From an uncultured Lachnospiraceae bacterium (GTDB taxonomy: Bacteria > Bacillota_A > Clostridia > Lachnospirales > Lachnospiraceae): 6,192 nt of DNA. Location: contig CADBNA010000066.1 in the NCBI GenBank assembly GCA_902795835.1, positions 1 to 6,192 of the forward strand, in the 5' to 3' direction. The position numbers and the translations under genes are program-made. Positions 1 to 5,418 of this stretch are shown here, piece by piece (the first letter of the stretch is position 1; every line of letters begins with the position of its first letter). The notes beneath the pieces are model-generated. The model was given only the letters and a program-made list of their open reading frames with translations, was not told the origin of the DNA and made no database searches.

Positions 1-306
1 GTTGTCGGAGAGCGTCTCACCATTGCGCTCCAGGTTGTAGGTCGCTTTGAGCGAGCTGCACTCCATCAGCAGCACGGTGTTCGCCTTACGGCGCATCCAG
101 TTGTCATTCAGGCGGTTCGTCCCGTCCGGAAGGTACTGGAAAAGGATCGCGCCGTCCGCGGAGCGGATGGAGATCGATACGCAGAGGCCGAGGTCCTTGG
201 CTCTATTGATCATGAATAATCCAAAGTCAAGGGCATCCGCGTGGGTGAAGTGCTCAAACCGGAGCATCTCTTCCTGCTTATCCAGAATGTCAAAGTGTCG
301 TTCCAT
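1..306 (-). CDS. UPF0303 / heme-degrading-domain family protein, N-terminal part (runs off left edge)
   Basis: The minus strand is open from an ATG at 306 to the window edge, giving 102 residues with no stop, so the C-terminus is missing. The protein begins MERHFDILDKQEEM and continues with DALDFGLFMINRAKDLG, then SISIRSADGAILFQYLPDG and LNDNWMRRKANTVLL. The D-A-x-D-x-G segment, the strand ending in a D/N-G turn, and the W-x-x-RK-x-x-T motif match my recollection of the UPF0303/DUF336 (HbpS-like heme-degrading) family, for example yeast YBR137W. An AGGA ribosome binding site lies about seven bases before the ATG. It follows aroE by 103 bases with no clear terminator between them, so readthrough from aroE is possible. 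The biochemical role of the family is poorly settled; heme binding is a family label, not something visible here. Confidence 0.8.
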   Translation of the reverse strand, partial: MERHFDILDKQEEMLRFEHFTHADALDFGLFMINRAKDLGLCVSISIRSADGAILFQYLPDGTNRLNDNWMRRKANTVLLMECSSLKATYNLERNGETLSDN

Positions 307-409
307 TCTGTTTTCCTGATTCCTTTCTTCTCTTCTGCTGCCGGCATGCCGACGTATATTCTCTGTCCGCTGCCTGATCTTCCTGTTCGATCTTACTTCC
401 CGCTCCTGC

Positions 410-1270
410 TTACAGCTGTCCGAATTCCTCTCTCAGCTTGTTCTCGAGGACATCCAGCGGCGCCTCTTTGCCGGTCCAGAGGGTGAAGTTGAGGGCGCCC
501 TGGCAGGCCAGCATGCCGAGGCCGCTGATCGTCCTGGCTCCGCGCTCCGCGGCGGCCTTGAGGAACAGCGTGTCGGCGGGGTTGAAGACGACGTCGGTCA
601 CCACCGTGCCGGGGGCGATCGTATCGTAATCGATGTCCGGGCGGCTGTCACTGTCCGGTGCAAGGCCGATGGAGGTCGCGTTGATCAGGATGTCCGTTCC
701 CGCCGGGATGGGCATCTTCGGCGCCCAGGCCAGGCAGTCACTCTCCGCCTTCGTCTGCGCCGCGATCAGGTCGGCAAGCTCCTTCGCGCGCTCGGGCGTG
801 CGGTTGATCACGGTCACCTTTTTTGCTCCGGCAAGGGCGCACTCCACCGCTACCGCGCGGGATGCCCCGCCGGCGCCGAGGATGACGATATTCCTGCCTT
901 CCGGCGACTCGCCGTTGTTTTTCAGCGCCTGCACAAAGCCCTTGCCGTCGGTGTTCTCGCCGAACAGCGTCCCGTCTTCGCGCACGACGACCGTGTTGAC
1001 GGCGCCGATGATGCGCGCAGCCTCAGAAAGCTCATCCAGGTAAGGCAGCACGTCGATCTTGTGCGGCATGGTCAGGTTGACGCCGCGCATGTGCAGGGCC
1101 CGCACCGCGCGCATCGCGTCCGGGAAATCATCCCGGGTAACTTTCATCGTGATGTAGCGGAAATTCAGGCCGAGGGCCTCATAGCCGGCTTCCTCCATGA
1201 CGCCGGTAGGATTGCCGTCCACCGGATCGCCGAAAACGCCGGTAAGCTCCGCACGATAATTCTTCTCCAT
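410..1270 (-). CDS. aroE: Shikimate dehydrogenase-like protein (AroE family)
   Basis: A complete 286-residue protein of normal length for AroE, the cytosolic NADP-dependent enzyme that reduces 3-dehydroshikimate to shikimate in aromatic amino acid synthesis. Visible motifs are VNLTMPHK (64-71, catalytic Lys71), GAVNTVV (89-95, Asn92), GENTDGKGF (104-112, Asp108), the Rossmann loop GAGGASRA (132-139), NRT (156-158, the usual NADP-phosphate selector), INATSIG (196-202), and GLGMLACQGALNF (250-262, Gln257). One departure stands out: the N-terminal substrate loop, normally containing S-x-S (HSKSP in E. coli), here reads FGDPVDGNPTG, so the two shikimate-carboxylate serines are absent. The enzyme may belong to a quinate/shikimate or AroE-like subgroup rather than being the housekeeping enzyme. 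The start is fixed by GGAAGGAG at 1278-1285, seven bases before the ATG. The truncated SDR lies upstream on the same strand. Confidence 0.88.
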   Translation of the reverse strand: MEKNYRAELTGVFGDPVDGNPTGVMEEAGYEALGLNFRYITMKVTRDDFPDAMRAVRALHMRGVNLTMPHKIDVLPYLDELSEAARIIGAVNTVVVREDGTLFGENTDGKGFVQALKNNGESPEGRNIVILGAGGASRAVAVECALAGAKKVTVINRTPERAKELADLIAAQTKAESDCLAWAPKMPIPAGTDILINATSIGLAPDSDSRPDIDYDTIAPGTVVTDVVFNPADTLFLKAAAERGARTISGLGMLACQGALNFTLWTGKEAPLDVLENKLREEFGQL

Positions 1271-1277
1271 TTTTGTT

Positions 1278-1285
1278 CTCCTTCC
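1278..1285 (-). promoter_or_regulatory. Ribosome binding site of aroE
   Basis: The minus strand reads GGAAGGAG, a near-perfect Shine-Dalgarno sequence, with seven bases to the ATG at 1270. It settles the aroE start. Confidence 0.75.
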
Positions 1286-1317
1286 TGCCGGGTCACCCCG
1301 TGGAAACCGAAGTGAGA

Positions 1318-1353
1318 GCGCGCAGACAAAGCTGCAAAGCCGCTGCTGCGCGC
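1318..1353 (-). repeat. Inverted repeat in the aroE leader
   Basis: GCGCGCAG at 1318-1325 is the exact reverse complement of CTGCGCGC at 1346-1353, giving an 8-bp GC-only-ended stem with 20 bases between the arms. It lies between the predicted aroE promoter and its ribosome binding site, so it would form in the aroE leader RNA. On the minus strand no U-tract follows, so it is not a standard terminator for the upstream SDR. Any regulatory role is inference. Confidence 0.4.
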
Positions 1354-1372
1354 TGGTTGTTTTCGTGTCTCA

Positions 1373-1402
1373 ATTATACTCCATTAGTTACACGCTCGTC
1401 CA
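1373..1402 (-). promoter_or_regulatory. Probable sigma70/A-type promoter for aroE
   Basis: On the minus strand a perfect -10 box TATAAT (1378-1373) is preceded, after an 18-base spacer, by TGGACG (1402-1397), which matches TTGACA at four of six positions. The -35 box overlaps the last codons of the SDR remnant. Transcription would start near 1366, leaving a leader of about 95 bases containing the 1318-1353 inverted repeat. This suggests that aroE does not depend on the broken upstream gene for expression. Confidence 0.55.
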
Positions 1403-1999
1403 CCCGCCGTCGATCACGAGGATGCTGCCGCTGGCCATGTCCGCATGTCCGCTGGCCAGGTAATGCACGGCGCTCGCCACGTCGTCGATGGTGCCCAGCT
1501 GCCCGCGGGGGATGCGCGCGAGGACGCCGGCGCGGAAGGTCGGCTCGTCGAGGCGCTCGGCAGTGCCCGGCGTGTAGGTGAAGGTCGGCGCGACGGCGTT
1601 GACGATCACGCCCTGGGCGCCCCACTCCAGCGCCAGCACACGCGTCATCTGGTTCATGCCGCCCTTGGAGGCGCAGTAGACCGTCTCTCCCTCATTCGCG
1701 ACCAGCGAGATCTGGGAGGTGATGTTGATGATGTGGCCGCTCTTTGCCGGAAGCATGTGGCGGGCCGCTGCCTGCGCGCAGAAGAACGCGCCGCGCAGGT
1801 TGAGATCCATCATGGTATCCCAGTCTTCCTGCGTCACTTCGATGGCGGGGATGGGATGACCCATGCCGGCGCAGTTGACCAGGACATCGATGCGGCCGTA
1901 ATCCGCGGCGATCTGGTCAAAGACGGGACCGATGGCCGGCACGTTGCGCACGTCCAGGGGACGGGCGTCGATCGTCCTGCCGGCGGCTTCAACAAGCCT
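1388..1999 (-). pseudogene. 5'-truncated short-chain dehydrogenase/reductase (SDR)
   Basis: The preserved part begins near RLVEAAGRTIDARPLDV and runs to IDGGWTSV at a TAA. It has a DV pair (the adenine-site Asp region), LVNCAGMG (NAG motif), NLRG (catalytic Asn), NITSQIS (catalytic Ser), YCASK (Tyr and Lys of YxxxK), VNAVAPTFTYTPG and the C-terminal DGG, so the catalytic half is intact. The first 60 or so residues of a classical SDR, including the TGxxxGIG dinucleotide-binding motif, are missing. The frame stays open upstream to an ATG at 2182. However, those 60 residues are translated repeat sequence with no SDR similarity, and that ATG has no ribosome binding site. The break falls at a 66-bp direct repeat (1994-2059). 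NAD(P) binding should be lost, so I call it a pseudogene. The original substrate cannot be told. If translated from 2182 it would be a 264-residue protein. Confidence 0.75.
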
Positions 2000-2059
2000 G
2001 CTCTTAACGCCGCGGAACAAGTATACGGGCAGCGCAGGACAATGGCCGCGGGAATTTCT
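1994..2059. repeat. Direct repeat, left copy (DR-L)
   Basis: The first 31 bases (1994-2024, beginning aagcctgctcttaacgccgc) match 2382-2412 at 28 of 31 positions. The alignment continues without gaps for another 35 bases at lower identity and regains an exact 11-base match (ccgcgggaatt at 2046-2056 and 2434-2444). Overall 49 of 66 positions match. It sits at the point where SDR homology stops. Confidence 0.8.
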
Positions 2060-2340
2060 GGGTATGTAGAGGCTATGTTTCTGCATGCTGGCGGAGCACG
2101 GAGCCAGTCTAAAGGCATTTCTGGGCAATTTCGGCTTGACAGTGACCTGCCGGGCGGAGCGCAGGGCGAGTTCAACATGCATTTCTGGGCTTCAGCAGTC
2201 AGACATAAGCCTGCCAGGCGGAGCGCAAAACTAGTTCACAGGTATTTCTGGGAAATTGCGGCTTGACAGTGGCCTGCCGGGCAGAGCGCAAAGCTGGCTC
2301 AAATGCATTTCTGGGCTTCAGCAGCCAGATATATGCCTGC
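2054..2340. repeat. Tandem array of 63-64-bp repeats with alternating tails (about 4.5 copies)
   Basis: The motif atttctggg recurs at 2054, 2117, 2181, 2244 and 2307 (steps of 63, 64, 63 and 63). A second motif, cggagc, occurs at 2092, 2155 and 2219, with the variant cagagc at 2282 (steps of 63, 64 and 63). Each unit has a shared core beginning cctgccgggcggagcgca and ending atttctggg, followed by a roughly 20-base tail of one of two kinds. Units ending near 2145 and 2272 have the tail containing cggcttgacagtg; units ending near 2209 and 2335 have the tail starting cttcagcag. The array is therefore a dimeric repeat of about 127 bp. Past 2340 a decayed copy (cctgccagcagag) can still be seen. 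On the minus strand the 63-base period gives a 21-residue peptide period (ALRSARQATVKP and PRN recur), but the single 64-base step breaks the frame, which argues against selection as coding DNA. I do not recognise the family. Confidence 0.85.
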
Positions 2341-2381
2341 CAGCAGAGAATATCAGCAAGCCGCGACTCTACCTCTGTCAT

Positions 2382-2447
2382 AAGCCTGCGTTTAACGCCG
2401 CGGCACAAGTATCCTGCCAGAAGGAACCTATAACCGCGGGAATTCCT
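2382..2447. repeat. Direct repeat, right copy (DR-R)
   Basis: Right-hand partner of the 1994-2059 repeat, 388 bases away in the same orientation. The best-conserved stretch is 2382-2412 (28 of 31) with an exact ccgcgggaatt at 2434-2444. It lies between the decayed end of the 63-bp array and the cysK terminator. Together the two copies bracket the array. Confidence 0.75.
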
Positions 2448-2455
2448 TTATCCTC

Positions 2456-2504
2456 TACAAAGATAAAACAGGATCCGCCCGGTTTTTCATCCGGGCGGAT
2501 CCTG
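2456..2504 (-). terminator. Rho-independent terminator of cysK
   Basis: A perfect 14-bp stem pairs 2491-2504 with 2469-2482 around an 8-base loop (2483-2490). On the minus strand the stem is followed by GTTTTATCTTTG, a U-rich tail. It lies 56 bases past the cysK stop codon in the correct orientation and should isolate cysK from the repeat region and SDR remnant. Confidence 0.92.
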
Positions 2505-2559
2505 CCGCAACTTATTCTGTTTAATCAAATCTATGACTGGATAAGTATGAGCACTTCTC

Positions 2560-3498
2560 TCACTCCGCGAACAGCTCTGTGGAAAGATAACGGTCGCCTG
2601 AGTCAGGGAGCAATACCACGATATTCTTGTCTGCGTTCTCCGGCCGCGCTGCGAGGATAAGCCCTGCAGCGAGCGCTGCGCCTGAAGAGATGCCGACCAG
2701 CACGCCTTCTGTCCTGACGAAGGCAGCACCTTCCTTAAAGGCAGCGTCATCTTCGATCGCAATAACCTCGTCATATACAGAGGTGTCAAGAGTCTCCGGC
2801 ACAAATCCCGCACCGATGCCCTGGATCTTATGGGGGCCCGCTTTTCCTCCGGAGAGGACAGGTGATCCTGCCGGCTCTACGGCAACGACCTTTACATTCG
2901 GGTTCTGCTCTTTCAGGTATCTGCCCGTACCTGTTACGGTTCCGCCGGTACCGGCTGTGGCAACAAAAATATCTACCTTGCCTTCCGTCTGCTCCCAGAT
3001 CTCCGGACCCGTTGTCGCGTAGTGGGCAGCCGGATTTGCGGGATTGACAAACTGTCCGAGAATGACCGATCCGGGGATAGCCTTGCGAAGTTCTTCCGCC
3101 CTTGCGATAGCACCCTCCATTCCCCGTTTCCCATCCGTCAGCTCGATCTGCGCGCCGTACGCCCGCAGCATCGTTCTTCTCTCCGCGCTCATGGTCTCCG
3201 GCAGCGTAAAAATAGCATGATAGCCTCTTGCTGCAGCCACGCAGGCAAGTCCGATGCCGGTATTCCCGCTGGTCGGCTCGATGATGGTCGCACCAGGCTT
3301 TAACAGGCCTTTTTTCTCCGCATCCTCGATCATCGCCAGCGCGACTCTGTCCTTTGCAGAACCGGCAGGATTAAGATATTCCAGCTTAGCCAGAAGCGCT
3401 TTCCCGCTGACGCCGGCCGCCTTGCTGTACCTTGACGCGCGAAGCAGCGGCGTCCCGCCGATCAGATCCAGTGTGCTTTCTATGATTTTTTCTGCCAT
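2560..3498 (-). CDS. cysK: Cysteine synthase (O-acetylserine sulfhydrylase), PLP-dependent
   Basis: A complete 312-residue protein of typical CysK length. This cytosolic PLP enzyme makes cysteine and acetate from O-acetylserine and sulfide. Visible features are IGGTPLLR (13-20), NPAGSAKDR (43-51, Schiff-base Lys49), PTSGNTG (75-81, the substrate-binding loop), TAGTGGT (181-187, PLP-phosphate loop), GIGAGFVPETLD (227-238), GISSGAA (269-275, Ser272 likely contacting the pyridine nitrogen) and PDSGDRYLST (298-307). The frame is open back to 3648, but the ATG at 3498 is the better start: it has AAAGGGGAAG at 3505-3514, family homology begins there, and the predicted promoter lies inside the upstream extension. 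It is transcribed alone, with its own promoter and a strong terminator. No T-box or S-box leader is visible, so its regulation is not evident. Confidence 0.95.
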   Translation of the reverse strand: MAEKIIESTLDLIGGTPLLRASRYSKAAGVSGKALLAKLEYLNPAGSAKDRVALAMIEDAEKKGLLKPGATIIEPTSGNTGIGLACVAAARGYHAIFTLPETMSAERRTMLRAYGAQIELTDGKRGMEGAIARAEELRKAIPGSVILGQFVNPANPAAHYATTGPEIWEQTEGKVDIFVATAGTGGTVTGTGRYLKEQNPNVKVVAVEPAGSPVLSGGKAGPHKIQGIGAGFVPETLDTSVYDEVIAIEDDAAFKEGAAFVRTEGVLVGISSGAALAAGLILAARPENADKNIVVLLPDSGDRYLSTELFAE

Positions 3499-3504
3499 AT
3501 TTGT

Positions 3505-3514
3505 CTTCCCCTTT
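3505..3514 (-). promoter_or_regulatory. Ribosome binding site of cysK
   Basis: The minus strand reads AAAGGGGAAG, six bases upstream of the ATG at 3498. It decides the start in favour of MAEKIIES over the 50-residue longer open frame. Confidence 0.7.
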
Positions 3515-3532
3515 GCAAGCAAATTTTCCTGT

Positions 3533-3561
3533 ATTATACCACCTGAGAGGTTTCGGTTCAC
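3533..3561 (-). promoter_or_regulatory. Extended -10 promoter for cysK
   Basis: On the minus strand a perfect TATAAT (3538-3533) is immediately preceded by TGG, giving an extended -10 element (TGnTATAAT). The -35 position, 17 bases upstream, reads GTGAAC (3561-3556), a weak match that the extended -10 could compensate for. The start point would be near 3526, giving a leader of about 28 bases that includes the ribosome binding site. The promoter abuts the duplicated gene fragment ending at 3569. Confidence 0.65.
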
Positions 3562-3568
3562 TCTTTTT

Positions 3569-3648
3569 CTTGTTTCGCGGATCAGAAATGCCTCGACGAA
3601 GCATCTGCTCCTTTCCTGTGCGAATGCCGCCTGGGTTTTGCAGGACAA
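3569..3648 (-). repeat. 80-bp duplication of part of the neighbouring AlbA_2/HATPase gene
   Basis: This segment matches 4250-4329 without gaps at 77 of 80 positions (offset 681; differences at 3577 and two further sites). It encodes VLQNPGGIRTGKEQMLRRG and ISDPRNK, equivalent to residues 330-356 of the intact protein. Orientation is the same as in the parent gene. The high identity points to a recent copying or deletion event. It ends eight bases before the cysK -35 position. Confidence 0.9.
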
Positions 3649-3784
3649 GCAAAGTTTCCATGTCCTTGGAATAGCAGAGTGCCTGAGTAATCAGCTTATT
3701 ACGTCGGATGGCTTTCTGGTTTCCTTCGACAAATTCCTCTGGCGTGATTCTCTCTGGGAACGTGCCGGGACAATAAATCCAGAT
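3569..3784 (-). pseudogene. Chimeric remnant of AlbA_2/HATPase-type ATP-binding protein(s)
   Basis: Reading the minus strand from 3784, after an in-frame TAA at 3787-3785, the frame gives IWIYCPGTFPERITPEEF, then VEGNQKAIRRNKLITQAL, CYSKDMETL, and runs in frame into the 80-bp duplicated segment. The NPGTFPE-type motif followed by TPExF, a basic RRN and a YSKDxE element matches, from memory, the C-terminal half of the HATPase_c_4 domain of a COG2865 protein. It differs from the equivalent part of the intact neighbour. The remnant thus joins a piece of a second, diverged paralogue to a fresh copy of the neighbour's segment at about 3648/3649. It has no start, no DNA-binding domain and no C-terminus, so it is not a functional gene. 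Confidence 0.65.
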
Positions 3785-3833
3785 TTAGCGCTGATTTCTT
3801 TCTTTGCGCTTTAGTTGTTTTACGGCATTTTTC

Positions 3834-4094
3834 TTACTCGGTGTGATTATTTATTACTTCCCAATATCCAAACCGTTTTCCACCTTTGCGATCGATGATT
3901 CCCTCAGCAATCAGCATCTTGATCATTCTTTGAATCGTAGCTCTGGACAATGCCAGATTTTTTGAAAGATCCTGTTGAGTGATCCGCGGATTTTCCTCTA
4001 TCTCATCTAAAAGCTTCTCCAAAGCATCTTTCAAAGCATCATCCTGATGCTTTAGAGTGATGCTTTGAGACGAAGCTTTTCCGCTTGTTTTTTC
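3834..4094 (-). CDS. Winged helix-turn-helix domain, probably the C-terminus of the upstream AlbA_2/HATPase protein in the -1 frame
   Basis: The frame is open from 4094, just after a TAA at 4097-4095, to a stop at 3834, coding 86 residues. The core reads ALEKLLDEIEENPRITQQDL, then SKNLALSRATIQRMIKML and AEGIIDRKGGKRFGYWEV: helix, recognition helix (SRATIQRMIKML) and wing. Such domains commonly form the C-terminus of COG2865 proteins. The frame has no ATG near its beginning; the first usable start is a TTG at 4034, with only a weak AGGA before it. It overlaps the preceding gene's end by about 40 bases in the -1 frame. I read it as the tail of the same protein, separated by a one-base deletion or reached by frameshifting. 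A separately translated 67-residue DNA-binding protein from 4034 is the alternative. Confidence 0.7.
   Translation of the reverse strand, partial: EKTSGKASSQSITLKHQDDALKDALEKLLDEIEENPRITQQDLSKNLALSRATIQRMIKMLIAEGIIDRKGGKRFGYWEVINNHTE
4020..4067 (-). repeat. Nested hairpin across the frame-0 stop codon
   Basis: The outer arms, caaagcatc (4020-4028) and gatgctttg (4059-4067), are exact reverse complements. The inner arms, aaagcatca (4033-4041) and tgatgcttt (4045-4053), are also exact, with a 3-base loop. The result is two 9-bp stems separated by a small internal loop (5 by 4 bases). The frame-0 stop codon (4054-4052) lies inside. There is no U-tract, so it is not a terminator. Confidence 0.75.
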
Positions 4095-5317
4095 TTATAA
4101 ACTAGCGTTAAAATCGTCCGATCAGGATTGAATTGTTCTTTAATCTCTGGATCCTTCCAGCCCTTGTCAGCCCAAACAGAGTAGATATCAGGGACACCGC
4201 TCCCGGCACGTTCGCCAATAGCAATCAGATTTAACAATTTCATGATTGCCTTGTTTCTCGGATCAGAAATGCCTCCACGAAGCATCTGCTCCTTTCCTGT
4301 GCGAATGCTGCCTGGGTTTTGCAGGACAACCTTATTCTGCTCTTTCAGGATAACAATTCCCTGTGGGAGATAGAAATCTGTATTGACAATGCAATTGGCA
4401 AGCGCCTCGCGGACTGCTTTATGCACCAGTGTATCATCGACTCTTGAAACCCCATCCAGAGCAAATGGTTTCTCATAATCTCTTGTCAGCTTGTTGTAGA
4501 CACGGAAAAAGAAATCAAACAGATTCCCGGACCAGTCTCCCGAACTGGACTGTATTCGATCCGTCCAACGGATAGAGGTGTCAAGGACTTCCCTATAATC
4601 TAGGAAGTATTCAGGAAAATAGCGGACAATGCGATATTCCTCACCAAACATCAGCAATCCAGCGGCAGTTGGTCGAAGTTCGCTTTCTCCCTTCAGTCGT
4701 ACTGCCGCGCCAATTTTCTCAAGATATTCTTCTTTAGGCAGTTTCTCCCAAACATGCCCCGGTCTGACAGCAGCATGATAATTCCTATATCCCCGAATTG
4801 TTTCATCGCTCAGATCAGCAATCGTATAGTCTTCCAGAACCATCATATCCATGGTGTCTTCAGGCTGGTCCCGCAGCATGCCTTTGATCTCAGCCTGCGT
4901 GCAATGATAATCACCTTCCCAATTCCGTCGATAGGTTCCGTTCCAGAGATTATTATTGATATAAACAGGGCGCTGTTCCCGTCTGGCACGCGGCACATAG
5001 ATCACCATGATCACATCACCGTTCAAATCATACGTTATGACATTCTCGTCGGTAAGCAGATTGATGCTTACCTTAGTCGGATTATTGATCGTATCCCAAA
5101 AGTTTTTCTTCATTCTGGCGGCATTCTTCAAGCCGGTAGTATGAAAACTGCCATCAGGGTTTTCTGCAACACCAAGGATGATTACCCCGCCATAGCAGTT
5201 TGCCATAGAAGAATAAGTTTCCCAAAGGCTGTTTGGCAATCCGCCCTGAGCTTTCTTGACTTCACGCCGATTGTCTTCTCGATATTCATCAAATTTGCGG
5301 ATATCAAATACTTCCAT
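4052..5317 (-). CDS. AlbA_2 (Schlafen-like) DNA-binding / HATPase_c_4 protein (COG2865-like)
   Basis: 421 residues from the ATG at 5317. The N-terminal AlbA_2 domain (about 13-150) shows REVKKAQGGLPNSLWETYSS and then NCYGGVIILGV, the conserved E..K..(10)..S..N..GG...GV pattern. It is followed by the VPRARREQRPVYI strand and an RNWEGDYHCT segment. The HATPase_c_4-like part (about 290-405) has HKAVREALANCIVNTDFY (N-box-like), NPGSIRTGKEQMLRGGI, SDPRNK and GERAGSGVPDI (368-378). The family is usually annotated as putative transcriptional regulators or RecG-like ATP-binding proteins; its function is not settled. The frame is open to 5425, but that start would overlap the divergent gene and has no ribosome binding site; homologous sequence begins at MEVFDIRKF. 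The ATG at 5317 also lacks a clear Shine-Dalgarno. The C-terminal winged helix is displaced into the -1 frame at 4094. Confidence 0.85.
   Translation of the reverse strand: MEVFDIRKFDEYREDNRREVKKAQGGLPNSLWETYSSMANCYGGVIILGVAENPDGSFHTTGLKNAARMKKNFWDTINNPTKVSINLLTDENVITYDLNGDVIMVIYVPRARREQRPVYINNNLWNGTYRRNWEGDYHCTQAEIKGMLRDQPEDTMDMMVLEDYTIADLSDETIRGYRNYHAAVRPGHVWEKLPKEEYLEKIGAAVRLKGESELRPTAAGLLMFGEEYRIVRYFPEYFLDYREVLDTSIRWTDRIQSSSGDWSGNLFDFFFRVYNKLTRDYEKPFALDGVSRVDDTLVHKAVREALANCIVNTDFYLPQGIVILKEQNKVVLQNPGSIRTGKEQMLRGGISDPRNKAIMKLLNLIAIGERAGSGVPDIYSVWADKGWKDPEIKEQFNPDRTILTLVYKKKQAEKLRLKASL
4088..4094 (-). other. Frame-junction A6 run (indel or -1 frameshift site)
   Basis: On the minus strand the sequence is G followed by six A (codons AAG AAA AAA CAA, Lys408-Lys410). 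The winged-helix frame opens exactly here, right after its own in-frame stop at 4097-4095. Shifting -1 at this run joins the two halves into a protein of about 495 residues with a normal domain order. One missing A (seven expected) or slippage would both explain it. It is not an ideal X-XXY-YYZ heptamer, because the first base is G. Confidence 0.6.
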
Positions 5318-5369
5318 AGGAACAAGTTTGAAAAAATGCGAACTAGTTGGCGAATAAACAGATGGTCTC

Positions 5370-5398
5370 TTGATTCCTCTTGTACTACAGGATAAAAT
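5370..5398 (+). promoter_or_regulatory. Probable sigma70/A-type promoter for the small plus-strand gene
   Basis: TTGATT (5370-5375) and TAAAAT (5393-5398) are separated by exactly 17 bases, matching the consensus at four and five of six positions. The predicted start near 5405 leaves a very short leader, with the ribosome binding site (AGAGGTG) close to the 5' end. It overlaps the region upstream of the divergent AlbA_2 gene. Confidence 0.5.
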
Positions 5399-5418
5399 GA
5401 CGAAAAGAGGTGATTGTA

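Noticed and set aside
342..351. Palindrome cggcatgccg between aroE and the UPF0303 gene
   Set aside because: Ten bases with no loop and no T-tract; too short to call an operator or terminator.
1318..1370. Rho-independent terminator read on the plus strand (inverted repeat followed by tggttgtttt)
   Set aside because: There is no plus-strand gene upstream to terminate, the loop is 20 bases, and the T-run is interrupted.
1445..2266. Long plus-strand open frame of 273 codons
   Set aside because: It is the antisense of the SDR and of the array in GC-rich DNA, with no recognisable domain in its translation.
2263..2268. Perfect TTGACA in the array tail (also near 2136) as a -35 box
   Set aside because: No -10-like hexamer is found at 16-18 bases downstream in either copy.
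2054..2340. CRISPR array
   Set aside because: The 63-64-bp units are repetitive over their whole length with only two alternating tails; there are no unique spacers and no cas genes.
2199..2408. Separate small repeat protein on the minus strand (69 codons)
   Set aside because: The peptide periodicity simply follows the DNA period, the frame is broken by the 64-base step, and there is no ribosome binding site.
3499..3648. 50-residue N-terminal extension of CysK
   Set aside because: The extension is translated promoter and duplicated-fragment sequence; the internal ATG at 3498 has a good ribosome binding site and begins at the family's usual start.
5410..5418. GTG start for the small plus-strand gene
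   Set aside because: The GTG is part of the GAGGTG ribosome binding site serving the ATG at 5419.
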